From: Cellulosimicrobium sp. ES-005
GTDB lineage: Bacteria; Actinomycetota; Actinomycetes; Actinomycetales; Cellulomonadaceae
Length of the DNA: 64,000 nt
Reading direction: 5' to 3'
Assembly (NCBI RefSeq): GCF_040448685.1
Contig: NZ_CP159290.1
Span: forward strand, 992,001-1,056,000
Part shown: positions 40,368 to 51,286 of the stretch, piece after piece
How the letters are laid out: the number at the start of each line of letters is the position of its first letter
Position numbering within the stretch: the first letter of the stretch is position 1
Made by a program: the position numbers and the translations under genes
Notes under the pieces: generated by a model
Databases searched by the model: none
What the model saw: only the letters and a program-made list of their open reading frames with translations
What the model was told of the DNA's origin: nothing

Positions 40368-41621
40368 ATGCCGTCGAGGTCCGAGTCGATGTCCCTGTCC
40401 CAGGCGCGCCGTGTCGCGCTCGCCGCCCAGGGCCTGCACCGGGAGCGTCCGTACGACGGGACCGTCGGGCGCGCGCCGACGATGCGGCAGGTCCAGGGCG
40501 TGATCGACCGCCTCGGGCTGCTGCAGATCGACTCGGTGAACGTGCTCGCGCGGGCGCACCTCATGCCGCTGTACGCGCGCCTCGGCCCGTACGACACGGC
40601 GCTGCTGGACCGCGCGGCGGGTCGCGCCCCGCGACGGCTCGTGGAGACGTGGGCGCACATGGCGTCGTACGTCCCGCCGAGCACGTGGCCGCTGCTGGAG
40701 TGGCGCCGCCGTCGGTACCGGACCGAGGCGTGGGGGACGATCAGCGCGGTGGAGATGAGCCACTCCGAGGCGGTGGTCGACGTGCGTCGCCTCGTCACGG
40801 AGCGCGGTCCGATCACGGCGAGCGAGGTGCACGAGATCCTGGAGGCCGAGGGCCGGGCGCACCCGCGCGACCGCTCGCAGTGGGGCTGGAACTGGACGGT
40901 CGCCAAGCGTGCGCTCGAGTTCCTCTTCTTCACGGGCGAGATCACCTCGGCGCGTCGCAACGGCGCCTTCGAGCGCTGCTACGACCTCACGGAGCGCGTG
41001 CTCCCGCCGGAGGCCCTCGCGGCCCCGCCCGTCGCGGACGCGGACGCCGTGCGCGCCCTGCTCGAGATCGGGGCCCGCGCGCACGGGGTGGGGACGTTGC
41101 GCTGCTTCAAGGACTACTTCCGGCTCCGGGGGCCCGCGGTGCGCACCGCGTTCGACGAGCTCGTCGAGGCCGGGACCCTGCGGCCCGTGACGGTGCGGGG
41201 CTGGGACGAGCCGACGTACCTGCACGCGGACGCCGCGCTCCCGCGTCGCGCGACGGCGACGACGCTGCTCAACCCGTTCGACCCGCTCGTGTTCGAGCGC
41301 ACGCGGCTCGAGCGGCTGTTCGACGTGCACTACCGGATCGAGATCTACGTGCCGGCACCGAAGCGGGTCCACGGCTACTACGTCCTGCCGTTCCTCGAGG
41401 GCGAGGACCTCACCGCGCGGGTCGACCTCAAGGCCGACCGGCGGGCGGGCGTCCTGCGGGTGCTGTCGGCGCACCGCGAGCAGTCGGCGGGGGAGCAGAC
41501 CGCGGCCCGCCTCGCGGCCGAGCTCCGCGTGCTCGGAGGGTGGCTGGGCGTGCCCGAGGTCGACGTCGCGCCGTCGGGCGACCTCGCGCCAGCGCTCGCG
41601 GCCGAGGTGGCGGGCGCCTGA
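40368..41621 (+). CDS. YcaQ-like winged-helix DNA glycosylase family protein
   Basis: A 417-residue PF06224 protein of the YcaQ branch. RLGLLQIDSVNVLARAHLMPLYARLG carries Q53-I54-D55, the Q-x-D catalytic motif of YcaQ-like interstrand crosslink glycosylases. WAHMASYVPPSTWPLLEWRR and LLNPFDPLVFERTRLERLFDVHYRIEIY followed by KRVHGYYVLPFLEGEDLTARVDLKADR are family blocks. It probably unhooks or excises alkylated bases (inference from family). ATG 40368 has GGGGGGT 7 nt upstream; a second ATG is at 40389. It lies between hpf and secA, an insertion relative to mycobacteria. Confidence 0.88.
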   Translation: MPSRSESMSLSQARRVALAAQGLHRERPYDGTVGRAPTMRQVQGVIDRLGLLQIDSVNVLARAHLMPLYARLGPYDTALLDRAAGRAPRRLVETWAHMASYVPPSTWPLLEWRRRRYRTEAWGTISAVEMSHSEAVVDVRRLVTERGPITASEVHEILEAEGRAHPRDRSQWGWNWTVAKRALEFLFFTGEITSARRNGAFERCYDLTERVLPPEALAAPPVADADAVRALLEIGARAHGVGTLRCFKDYFRLRGPAVRTAFDELVEAGTLRPVTVRGWDEPTYLHADAALPRRATATTLLNPFDPLVFERTRLERLFDVHYRIEIYVPAPKRVHGYYVLPFLEGEDLTARVDLKADRRAGVLRVLSAHREQSAGEQTAARLAAELRVLGGWLGVPEVDVAPSGDLAPALAAEVAGA

Positions 41622-41748
41622 CGGGCCGACCGCCGTCGGTGGGCGGGCCTGCCGGAGGGACCCGTGCCGTCGTAGGCTGGCGCGGGTCTCGCCGGCGAGG
41701 TTCGTCGTCGGCGAAACCCGGGCGGGTCCGACGTCGCTCCGACTCGCC

Positions 41749-41754
41749 TACGAT
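41749..41754 (+). promoter_or_regulatory. -10 box of secA promoter
   Basis: TACGAT, with TCCGAC 16 nt upstream, gives a leader of about 100 nt. A second box, TAGGCT, lies at 41673-41678. Confidence 0.45.
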
Positions 41755-41861
41755 GTTGTGTGACGTTGCCGACGTCCGCTGCCGTGCGCGCCCGCGCGGG
41801 AGAGCGTCGGCGCTGCTCCCGGACCACCCGGCCCGGGCACCGATCGATACGGGAGTCCTGC

Positions 41862-44921
<3,060 letters not shown>

Positions 44922-44955
44922 TCCGCGCCCGTCCGGCCTGCGCCGAGACGGGAGC

Positions 44956-45002
44956 GACGACGGCGGGGCGTGCCACCGGGGGTGGCGCGCCCCGCCGTCG
45001 TC
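44956..45002. terminator. 22-bp hairpin after secA
   Basis: Arms 44956-44977 and 44981-45002 pair over 22 bp with one G-T pair; the loop is GGG. It lies between convergent secA and the Rv3235-like gene. Confidence 0.78.
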
Positions 45003-45017
45003 TCGGGCGACGGTCGG

Positions 45018-45614
45018 TCACCCGATCTCGAGGGCGACGACGCGCCACGTGCCGCGGCGCGCCTCGAGCCGCGCCGCGGCGGCCCGCACGCGGTCACCGT
45101 CCTCGACCACGACGGTGCCCTCGGCGACGCCGTCGCCGATCCGCAGCACCCGGGCGCGGCGCACGGTGACGGGCCGGGTCGTCGTGGGGCGCGGGCCGTC
45201 GGCGACGAGGCGCGACCGTCGGGCGAGCGTCTCGTAGATCTCGGGGGACACCCACCGCGCGAGCTGTCCCACGGTGCGCTCGCCGCGGACGACCTCGACG
45301 GCGGCGCGCACGACCGCGCAGCACAGGGCCGTCGGGTCGGGGAGCGGGAGCGGCGCCGTCGGCGGCGCGAGAGGACGTCCCCGCACGACGTGCTGCGGTG
45401 CCCGCGCGCTCGCGATGTCGCGCAGGTCCACGGTCGGGACGGCGCGATCGCCGACGCACCGCAGCAAGCGAGCGGGCGGGTCCGCGGGGACGCTCGTGGA
45501 GCGGGCGGGGCGCGCGGGCCGTTCGGGCGGGGCGGGGGCGGCCCGGCGGTGCGACGGGGCGGCGACGTCGGTCGCGAGCTGGACGTCCGCGGTGGTCAGC
45601 AGGGGAGCGGTCAC
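45018..45614 (-). CDS. Rv3235 family protein
   Basis: A 198-residue protein. The C-terminal 110 residues hold the conserved part LCCAVVRAAVEVVRGERTVGQLARWVSPEIYETLARRSRL and RRARVLRIGDGVAEGTVVVEDGDRVRAAAARLEARRGTWRVVALEIG, a small mixed alpha/beta domain shared with Rv3235 of M. tuberculosis. The N-terminal half is Pro/Arg-rich. No enzymatic motif. GTG 45614 has AAGGAG 7 nt upstream. It lies near secA as in mycobacteria and follows the LysM gene by 28 nt. Confidence 0.82.
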   Translation of the reverse strand: MTAPLLTTADVQLATDVAAPSHRRAAPAPPERPARPARSTSVPADPPARLLRCVGDRAVPTVDLRDIASARAPQHVVRGRPLAPPTAPLPLPDPTALCCAVVRAAVEVVRGERTVGQLARWVSPEIYETLARRSRLVADGPRPTTTRPVTVRRARVLRIGDGVAEGTVVVEDGDRVRAAAARLEARRGTWRVVALEIG

Positions 45615-45642
45615 GGTCGGGCTCCTTCGTGGCAGGCGGTCG

Positions 45643-46638
45643 TCAGGCGCTCGGTGCGACGAGCACCTGGCCGGGGCGGACGAGGTCGGGGTCGTCGCCG
45701 ACGACCTCGACGTTCGCGGCGTACCAGCGCTGCACCGCGTCGGCGACCTGCGCGTCGGTCGCGCCGTCCGGCAGGTGGCGTGCGGCGATCGACCAGAGCG
45801 AGTCGCCGCGCACGACGACGACCTCGCGCGGCTCGTCCGGGGCGACGTCCCGCACGACCGCGAGCGCGGCGTCGCGCTGCTCGGTCGCGGCGCTCCGGGC
45901 CTCCGGTGCGCGTGCGGGGACCGAGGCGTCCGGCGCCGCGGTGCCGGGGCCGGTCGCGCCCGCCGGGTCCGGGGCCGACGGCATGCTCGGGACGGCGCCC
46001 GGCGCATCCGGCGCGTCCGGGGAAGCCGTCGGCGCGGTGGCCTCGGAGCCGGACGGCTGCGCGGCCGGGGTGGAGTGGACCGGCTCGGGCCGTTCGGCGG
46101 CCGTCGGGGGCGCGGAGGGGGCGTGCGGCGCGTCGGGTGCCGACGCGGCCGTCGGCAGGGGAGCAGGCTGCGCGGGCCCGACCGGTGCGGTCGCTGGCGC
46201 CGAGGTCTGCCAGCCCAGGTCGACCGCCACGACGCCGGGGTCGGCGTCCGGCGTGGTGGCGGCCTGCGCCGTCCCCCCGGCGAGGACCAGGCCCGCGCCG
46301 ACGGTCAGCCCCACACCTGCCCGCACGGCCCGGCGGACGACGGCCGGCGCCACGCGCAGCACGAGCCGTTCCCCGGCGCCCCACGAGCTGCCCAGGGCGC
46401 GCACGACCACGCATCCCAGCCCGACCAGCGCGCTGATGCCGACCCAGGTGGCCGCCACGGCCCCGAGGGCCACGGCGAGAAGCTCCACGAAGGGCTCCGG
46501 GCGGGTGCCGGAGAGCGTGCTCACGAGGTGCGCGGCGCGCAGCGCGAGCACCGTCACGGCGCCGCTCATGACGAGGAGGAGCGCGAGGAGGACGCCGACG
46601 CCTCCGGCTCGTGCGGGTACGGCGGTGCGACGGTCCAT
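45643..46638 (-). CDS. LysM domain-containing membrane protein
   Basis: A 331-residue protein. The N-terminus holds hydrophobic segments (about 12-35, 52-80 and 108-127), after which the chain is extracytoplasmic: a 125-residue Ala/Pro/Ser linker leads to a C-terminal LysM domain (EVVVVRGDSLWSIAARHLPDGATDAQVADAVQRWYAANVEVV and VRPGQVLVAP). LysM binds N-acetylglucosamine-containing peptidoglycan, so the protein ties the membrane to the wall. ATG 46638 has AGGGGG 7 nt upstream. Upstream are two 10-nt direct repeats. Confidence 0.87.
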   Translation of the reverse strand: MDRRTAVPARAGGVGVLLALLLVMSGAVTVLALRAAHLVSTLSGTRPEPFVELLAVALGAVAATWVGISALVGLGCVVVRALGSSWGAGERLVLRVAPAVVRRAVRAGVGLTVGAGLVLAGGTAQAATTPDADPGVVAVDLGWQTSAPATAPVGPAQPAPLPTAASAPDAPHAPSAPPTAAERPEPVHSTPAAQPSGSEATAPTASPDAPDAPGAVPSMPSAPDPAGATGPGTAAPDASVPARAPEARSAATEQRDAALAVVRDVAPDEPREVVVVRGDSLWSIAARHLPDGATDAQVADAVQRWYAANVEVVGDDPDLVRPGQVLVAPSA

Positions 46639-46677
46639 CGGTGTGCCCCCTGCGTGGCCGTCCGTCGAGGACGGCTG

Positions 46678-46707
46678 TTGATGTCGTTTGATGTCGTTTG
46701 ATCGCGA
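46678..46707. repeat. Tandem 10-nt direct repeats before the LysM gene
   Basis: TTGATGTCGT occurs twice in tandem (46678-46687, 46688-46697), followed by the partial copy TTGATCGCGA. It is the most AT-rich part of this divergent region and one helical turn long per unit, so it could be bound by a regulator. Confidence 0.55.
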
Positions 46708-46796
46708 CGGATCGATCTAAGCGTGACCCGGCCCACCTGTCCAGAGGGACTTCTCGTGATGTGGACACGGCGCGCGGCGCCGGCGCGGTGGACCGC

Positions 46797-46802
46797 TACG
46801 GT
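46797..46802 (+). promoter_or_regulatory. -10 box of leaderless gene at 46809
   Basis: TACGGT ends 6 nt before GTG 46809. Confidence 0.45.
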
Positions 46803-46808
46803 GTCCCG

Positions 46809-47348
46809 GTGCGATGGGACGCCCTCTTCGACGACCTCGCGGCACAGCTCGCGGCCGCGGAGACCCAGGACCGGGCCGCGGCCGTCGCCGACCTCACGCG
46901 CGCGGAGCACGCGACGATCACGCTCGTCGAGCGGCTGCGCGGCACGCCCGGCACCGTCACGCTCGAGCTGCGCGACGGGTCCGCCGTCACCGGCGAGCTG
47001 CGCGAGGCGGCGGAGGAGTGGGTGCTCGTGGGCGAGGCCCGGCGCCAGCACCTCGTCCCGACCGTGGCGATCGCCGCCGTCCAGGGCCTCGGCCGCCACG
47101 CGCAGCCGGCACCCTCGACCCGGTCGGCACGGCTCGGCCTCGGCCACGCCCTGCGCGCGCTGATGCGCGACCGACGACCCGTCCAGGTGCGCACCCCTGC
47201 CGGGACGTACCCCGGCTGGGTCGCGCGCGTCGGCAAGGACCACGTCGACCTGGAGGTCGCCCCGGGCGGTGGGCACGGCTCGCGGGTCGTGCCCTGGTCC
47301 GCCGTCCTGTGCGTGAGCGAGTCGGAGCCGGGGTTCGTCCCGCGATGA
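46809..47348 (+). CDS. Conserved actinobacterial protein of unknown function
   Basis: A 179-residue soluble protein. The start VRWDALFDDLAAQLAAAETQDRAAAVADLTRAE is a helical region typical of a family widespread in Actinobacteria; the rest (TVTLELRDGSAVTGELREAAEEWVLVGEARRQHLVPTVAIAAVQGLG; TYPGWVARVGKDHVDLEVAP; VVPWSAVLCVSE) looks like two small beta-barrel, Sm- or SH3-like modules. No function is known. It starts at GTG 46809 with a -10 box 6 nt upstream; earlier in-frame GTG codons are less likely. Confidence 0.72.
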   Translation: MRWDALFDDLAAQLAAAETQDRAAAVADLTRAEHATITLVERLRGTPGTVTLELRDGSAVTGELREAAEEWVLVGEARRQHLVPTVAIAAVQGLGRHAQPAPSTRSARLGLGHALRALMRDRRPVQVRTPAGTYPGWVARVGKDHVDLEVAPGGGHGSRVVPWSAVLCVSESEPGFVPR

Positions 47349-47425
47349 CGAGCGTGCAGGGGGAGCGTGTGAGACTCGCGGCGGTGTCCGCGCAGGTCGG
47401 CTCAGGTCGAGGCCGCGCCGGTCGG

Positions 47426-47641
47426 TCAGCCGTCGAAGTCGCCGGCCTCGATGCGCTGGCGCGTCTGGGCGTACATCCGCTGGATGTAGGCCTCGAGCTC
47501 GCTGACCTCGACGCGCCACTGCCCCCGGCCACCCACCTGGATCGCGGGGAGCTCCCCGGAGCGGACGAGCGCGTACGCCTGCGCCGCGGAGATGTTGAGC
47601 TCGTCCGTGACGTCGGCGAGGGTGAGGAACCGCTGGGCCAT
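47426..47641 (-). CDS. Helix-turn-helix protein, BldC/excisionase type
   Basis: 71 residues. RFLTLADVTDELNISAAQAYALVRSGELPAIQVGGRGQWRVEVSELEAYIQRMY is a MerR-like winged HTH as in BldC and the excisionase family, with the wing residues GGRGQWRV. It should bind DNA as a small regulator. The CAGACT 6 nt before ATG 47641 suggests leaderless translation. It lies between the 179-aa unknown and the SAF gene and may regulate them (inference). Confidence 0.85.
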   Translation of the reverse strand: MAQRFLTLADVTDELNISAAQAYALVRSGELPAIQVGGRGQWRVEVSELEAYIQRMYAQTRQRIEAGDFDG

Positions 47642-47678
47642 GGCGTCAGTCTGGCACGCGCGCGCCGCGGCACGGCGC

Positions 47679-47691
47679 TCGTCCACAGGGC
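47679..47691 (+). promoter_or_regulatory. TCGTCCACAGGGC motif before the SAF gene
   Basis: Exact copy of the motif at 38401-38413 before comFC. It is about 77 nt before the SAF start. Confidence 0.35.
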
Positions 47692-47767
47692 CTGCCGCGC
47701 GCGCCGCGGACCGGGGATCATGGAGCCGCGGCACGGCTGACGTGCCGGACCACCGAGGGGGAGATCG

Positions 47768-48469
47768 ATGACGACGACCACGGAACGACCCGTGCGGGCC
47801 GAGCCCGCACCACGGCCCGTCGCGCGCCTGAGGCGACCCGGCTGGAAGGACCCGCGGCTCCTCGTGGGGATCGTCGTGGTCGCGCTGTCCGTGGCCCTGG
47901 GGTCGTGGGCCGTGAGCACCGCGAGCCGGACCGTGACCGTCTACGCGGCCGGGGCGGCGCTGACCCCCGGGACCGCCGTGACCGCGGCGGACCTGAGGAC
48001 GGTCGAGGTGCGGCTCGGCGCGCAGACGGACCGCTACCTGCTCGTGGCGGACGGGCTCCCGGACGAGGCCGTCGTCCTGCGGACCGTCGCCGAGGGCGAG
48101 CTGGTCCCCGCGTCGTCGCTCGGTACGGCGGCCGACCTCACGGTGCGCGCGGTCGCGGTCCCGGTGACGACGGGTCTCTCGGAGCGGATCGTCGCCGGCG
48201 CGGCGGTCGACGTCTGGTACGTCCCCGAGGCGCCCGGACCGACGGCCGCCGCCGAGCCGGGTGCCGCTGCGGGAGACGAGGCGCCGCAGCCCGCGCTGCT
48301 CGTCAGCGGCGTCACCGTCGCGCAGGTCGACGAGGGCGAGGGGACGCTCGTCGTGGGCGGGCCGACGACGGTCCACCTCCTCGTCGGGGTCGACGACCTC
48401 CCGGCCGTGCTCGCGGCGGTGGCCGGGGACGGGACGATCGCGCTCGTCCCGGTCGGGGGTGCGGGATGA
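47768..48469 (+). CDS. SAF domain protein, CpaB/RcpC-like
   Basis: A 233-residue membrane-anchored protein. One N-terminal helix (LLVGIVVVALSVALGSWAVSTA, about 31-52) is followed by a SAF domain starting VTVYAAGAALTPGTAVTAADLRTVEVRLG and a second domain, VRAVAVPVTTGLSERIVAGAAVDVWYV. This is the arrangement of CpaB/RcpC, the periplasmic part of Tad pilus secretion systems, but no TadA ATPase, prepilin or secretin is nearby. ATG 47768 has GGGGAG 4 nt upstream. It overlaps the CpaE-like gene by ATGA. Confidence 0.82.
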   Translation: MTTTTERPVRAEPAPRPVARLRRPGWKDPRLLVGIVVVALSVALGSWAVSTASRTVTVYAAGAALTPGTAVTAADLRTVEVRLGAQTDRYLLVADGLPDEAVVLRTVAEGELVPASSLGTAADLTVRAVAVPVTTGLSERIVAGAAVDVWYVPEAPGPTAAAEPGAAAGDEAPQPALLVSGVTVAQVDEGEGTLVVGGPTTVHLLVGVDDLPAVLAAVAGDGTIALVPVGGAG

Positions 48470-49842
48470 GCGGCGCGACCACGGTCGCGACCGTCCTGTG
48501 CGCCGTCCGGGGCGCGCGCGAGGCCGAGGTGGTCACGACGCTCGCCGCTCCGGGGCTCCAGGTCACGCGGCGGTGCGCGGACCTCGTCGAGCTGCTCGCC
48601 GCCGCCGCGGCGGGCGCGGGCCGGGTCGCCGTCGTGTCGTGCGACCTGCCGGCGCTGGACCGGCAGGCGATCGTCGACCTGCACGCCCACGGCGTCCGGG
48701 TCGTCGCGCTCGCCCCGGGCGGGACGTGGGAGGAGGGGCGGCTGCGCGCCTTCGGGGTCGACGCGGTCGTGGACCTGGACTCCGCCCCGGAGGCGCTGTG
48801 CGACGTCGTCCGTGCGATCCTGCCGCTGCGCGAGGCGGCGCCGGGTGCGCCCGGCGTCCCCCGGTCGGTCGCGGGCGGGGCCACGGCGGACCCGGGGCCG
48901 GAGCACCGCCTCGGACGGACCGTCGCCGTGTGGGGCCCGACCGGCGCCCCCGGTCGCACGACGGTGGCCACGAACCTCGCCGTCGAGCTCGCGGGGCCGG
49001 CGCCCGCACGGCGCTCTCGCCGCCCCCGCCGGGAGCGGCGCCCCGAGGACGTGGAGGTCCCGGCCACGGTCCCCTCGTCGCCCGACGCGGAGGTCCTGCT
49101 CGTCGACGCGGACACCTACGGCGGGAGCGTCGCCCAGCGCCTCGGCCTGCTCGACGAGTCGCCGGGGCTCGCGGCGGCCGCCCGCAGCGCGGGTCAGGGC
49201 GCGCTCGACGCCCCGGGGCTGCTCGCGCTCGCCCCGACGGTCCTGCCGCGGGTCCGGGTGCTCACGGGCCTGACCCGGGCGGCGCGGTGGCCGGAGCTGC
49301 CCGGGGCGTCGCTCGACGCCGTGTGGGAGGTCGCGCGGTCGGTCGCCGACTGGACGGTCGTCGACTGCGGATTCGGGATCGAGCGGGACGAGCTCCTGAC
49401 GTACGACACCCGCGCCCCGCAGCGCAACGACGCGACGTGGAGCGCGCTCGCGGCGGCGGACGTCGTGGTCGTCGTCGGCGCGGGCGACCCCGTCGGGCTC
49501 CAGCGGCTCGTCCGCGCGCTCGACGAGCTCGCCGAGACGGGTGCGTGCGTCGGCGCGGCGCGCACCGTCGTGGTGAACCGCGTGCGCGCGAGCGTCGGCG
49601 GCCCCCGGCCGGAGCGCGCGGTGCGCGACGCGATGTCCCGCTACGCGAGCGTCGACGACCTGCACGTCGTGCCCGAGGACGCCGCGGTCGACCTCGGCCT
49701 CCGGGAGGGTCGCACACTCGCCGAGTCCGCGCCCACGAGCCCTGCCCGCCGCGCCCTCGCGCACCTCGCCGCGCACGTGCGGGAGGCTGCGCCGCCCGGG
49801 CGTGGTGCGGCGCACGGACTCGCGCTGGAGGCGGCACACTGA
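48466..49842 (+). CDS. CpaE/ParA-like P-loop ATPase
   Basis: A 458-residue protein. The N-terminal 130 residues look like a degenerate receiver domain (VVSCDLPALDRQAIVDLHAHGVRVVALAPGG), as in CpaE. The ATPase half has a deviant Walker A WGPTGAPGRTTVATNLA (about 157-173) where Arg replaces the usual Lys before TT, then LLVDADTYGGSVAQRLGLLDE and WTVVDCGFGIE. A role in positioning a surface apparatus with the SAF protein is possible. The two genes overlap by 4 nt. DUF6912 starts 4 nt after its stop. Confidence 0.82.
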   Translation: MSGATTVATVLCAVRGAREAEVVTTLAAPGLQVTRRCADLVELLAAAAAGAGRVAVVSCDLPALDRQAIVDLHAHGVRVVALAPGGTWEEGRLRAFGVDAVVDLDSAPEALCDVVRAILPLREAAPGAPGVPRSVAGGATADPGPEHRLGRTVAVWGPTGAPGRTTVATNLAVELAGPAPARRSRRPRRERRPEDVEVPATVPSSPDAEVLLVDADTYGGSVAQRLGLLDESPGLAAAARSAGQGALDAPGLLALAPTVLPRVRVLTGLTRAARWPELPGASLDAVWEVARSVADWTVVDCGFGIERDELLTYDTRAPQRNDATWSALAAADVVVVVGAGDPVGLQRLVRALDELAETGACVGAARTVVVNRVRASVGGPRPERAVRDAMSRYASVDDLHVVPEDAAVDLGLREGRTLAESAPTSPARRALAHLAAHVREAAPPGRGAAHGLALEAAH

Positions 49843-49846
49843 ACCC

Positions 49847-50377
49847 ATGCGCATCTACCTCCCCGCGACGCTCGACGAGCTCGACGCCGTCACCGTGACC
49901 GCCGACGCCGCCCGCTGGACCGTCGCCCCGCGCGGCGCCCACGCCGTGACCGCCGCGCTGACGCGCGCGCTGCCCGACGAGGACGAGGAGGGGCTGGAGT
50001 ACGCGGCCGCGCTCGAGGCGGCGGACGACTCGCTCGCGCTCGTCGCGGCGCGCCCGGACGCGCCGCGCCAGCGGCTCGTCGTGACGCTCGAGGTGCCCGA
50101 CGGCGCGGTGCAGGTCGTGGGCGGGGACGACTCCGACGACGAGGACGCGCCCGCGCCCAGCGCCGTCGAGGTCCTGCGGACCGTGCCCGACGTCGCGATC
50201 GTGTGCGTCCACGTCGACGAGCCCGAGGCGGTCGAGGACGTGGAGGCGGTGCTCGCCGCGGCCGACGACGACGGCCCCGGCGCCGACGAGGCGCTCGACG
50301 CCGCGATCGACCGCGTGGGCGAGCGCGACCTGCTCTGGTACGACTGGTCGGAGCTCAAGGACGTGCCGCGCGGCTGA
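49847..50377 (+). CDS. DUF6912 family protein
   Basis: A 176-residue acidic protein. It starts MRIYLPATLDELDAVTVTADAARWTVAPRGAHAVTAALTRALPDEDEEGLEYAAALEAADDSL in two blocks and ends AIDRVGERDLLWYDWSELKDVP, the conserved layout of the actinobacterial DUF6912 family (the member seen with hisN and sigR/sigH loci). It has no recognised enzymatic motif. ATG 49847 lies 4 nt after the CpaE-like stop; CACACT 6 nt upstream may act as a -10 box. Confidence 0.82.
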   Translation: MRIYLPATLDELDAVTVTADAARWTVAPRGAHAVTAALTRALPDEDEEGLEYAAALEAADDSLALVAARPDAPRQRLVVTLEVPDGAVQVVGGDDSDDEDAPAPSAVEVLRTVPDVAIVCVHVDEPEAVEDVEAVLAAADDDGPGADEALDAAIDRVGERDLLWYDWSELKDVPRG

Positions 50378-50394
50378 CGGCCGCGCGGGTCGCG

Positions 50395-50415
50395 CGCCCG
50401 GCCGGGGGCCGGGCG
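50395..50415. terminator. Hairpin between DUF6912 and hisN
   Basis: CGCCCGGCC and GGCCGGGCG form a 9-bp stem with loop GGG between two convergent genes. Confidence 0.6.
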
Positions 50416-50435
50416 GGACCCGGCGGCGGTCCGCG

Positions 50436-51230
50436 TCAGCCGAGTCGGCCGAGGACCTCGTCGTGCAGCAGCCCGTTCGTCGCGACGGCGTTGCCGCCCC
50501 ACGGGCCGTCGGCGCCGTCCAGCGACGTGAACCGGCCGCCGGCCTCGGTGACGATGGGGACGAGCGCGGCCATGTCGTAGAGCTCCAGCTCGGGCTCGGC
50601 CGCGGCGTCGACCGCGCCCTCGGCGACGAGCATGTACGACCAGAAGTCGCCGTAGCCGCGCGTGCGCCAGGCACCGCGCATGAGGTCGAGGAACGGTTCG
50701 AGCTTGCCGCGCTCCTCCCAGCCGTCGAGCGAGGCGTAGGCGAGCGACGCGTCGGACCAGGACGAGACGCCCGACACCCGCAGCCGCGAGGCGGCCGCGA
50801 GCGACTTCCCGGTCCACGCGCCGGTGCCCTTCGCCGCCCACCAGCGCCGGCCGAGCGCGGGCGCCGAGACGAGCCCGACGACGACCTCGTCCCCGTCGGC
50901 GAGCGCGATGAGCGTCGCCCACACGGGCACCCCGCGCACGAAGTTCTTGGTCCCGTCGATCGGGTCGACGATCCAGCGCCGTGCGCCGTGACCGGTCTCG
51001 CCGTACTCCTCGCCGACGATCGCGTCGCGACCGCGCGCCCGGCCGAGCTGGCCGCGGATGATCTCCTCGGCGGTGCGGTCGGCGTCGCTCACGGGCGTCG
51101 AGTCCGGCTTCGACTCGACGTGCAGGTCGAGCGCCTTGAAGCGCGACATCGTGTGCGCGTCGACCTGGTCGGCGATCACGTGGGCGAGGCGCAGGTCGTC
51201 GTCGTAGCCGCGCGTCGAGGGGGGCGTCAT
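50436..51230 (-). CDS. hisN: Histidinol-phosphatase, inositol monophosphatase family
   Basis: A 264-residue Mg-dependent phosphatase. Motifs are IVGEEYGE (metal-binding Glu), RRWIVDPIDGTKNFVRGVPVWATLIAL (D-P-I-D-G-T metal and catalytic site) and ELELYDMAALVPIVTEAGGRFT (third metal site). The combination with the downstream Y-G-D-F-W-S-Y matches HisN of Actinobacteria, which takes the phosphate from histidinol phosphate in histidine synthesis; an inositol phosphatase is the alternative. TACGGT is 7 nt before ATG 51230, so it is probably leaderless. It lies 56 nt after rsgA. Confidence 0.88.
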   Translation of the reverse strand: MTPPSTRGYDDDLRLAHVIADQVDAHTMSRFKALDLHVESKPDSTPVSDADRTAEEIIRGQLGRARGRDAIVGEEYGETGHGARRWIVDPIDGTKNFVRGVPVWATLIALADGDEVVVGLVSAPALGRRWWAAKGTGAWTGKSLAAASRLRVSGVSSWSDASLAYASLDGWEERGKLEPFLDLMRGAWRTRGYGDFWSYMLVAEGAVDAAAEPELELYDMAALVPIVTEAGGRFTSLDGADGPWGGNAVATNGLLHDEVLGRLG

Positions 51231-51237
51231 GGCTCAC

Positions 51238-51243
51238 ACCGTA
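51238..51243 (-). promoter_or_regulatory. -10 box of leaderless hisN promoter
   Basis: TACGGT on the minus strand, 7 nt before ATG 51230. Confidence 0.5.
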
Positions 51244-51286
51244 GCGGTGCCCGCCCGGGCGGGGGAGGCGCCGCGCTGGCGAGGGC

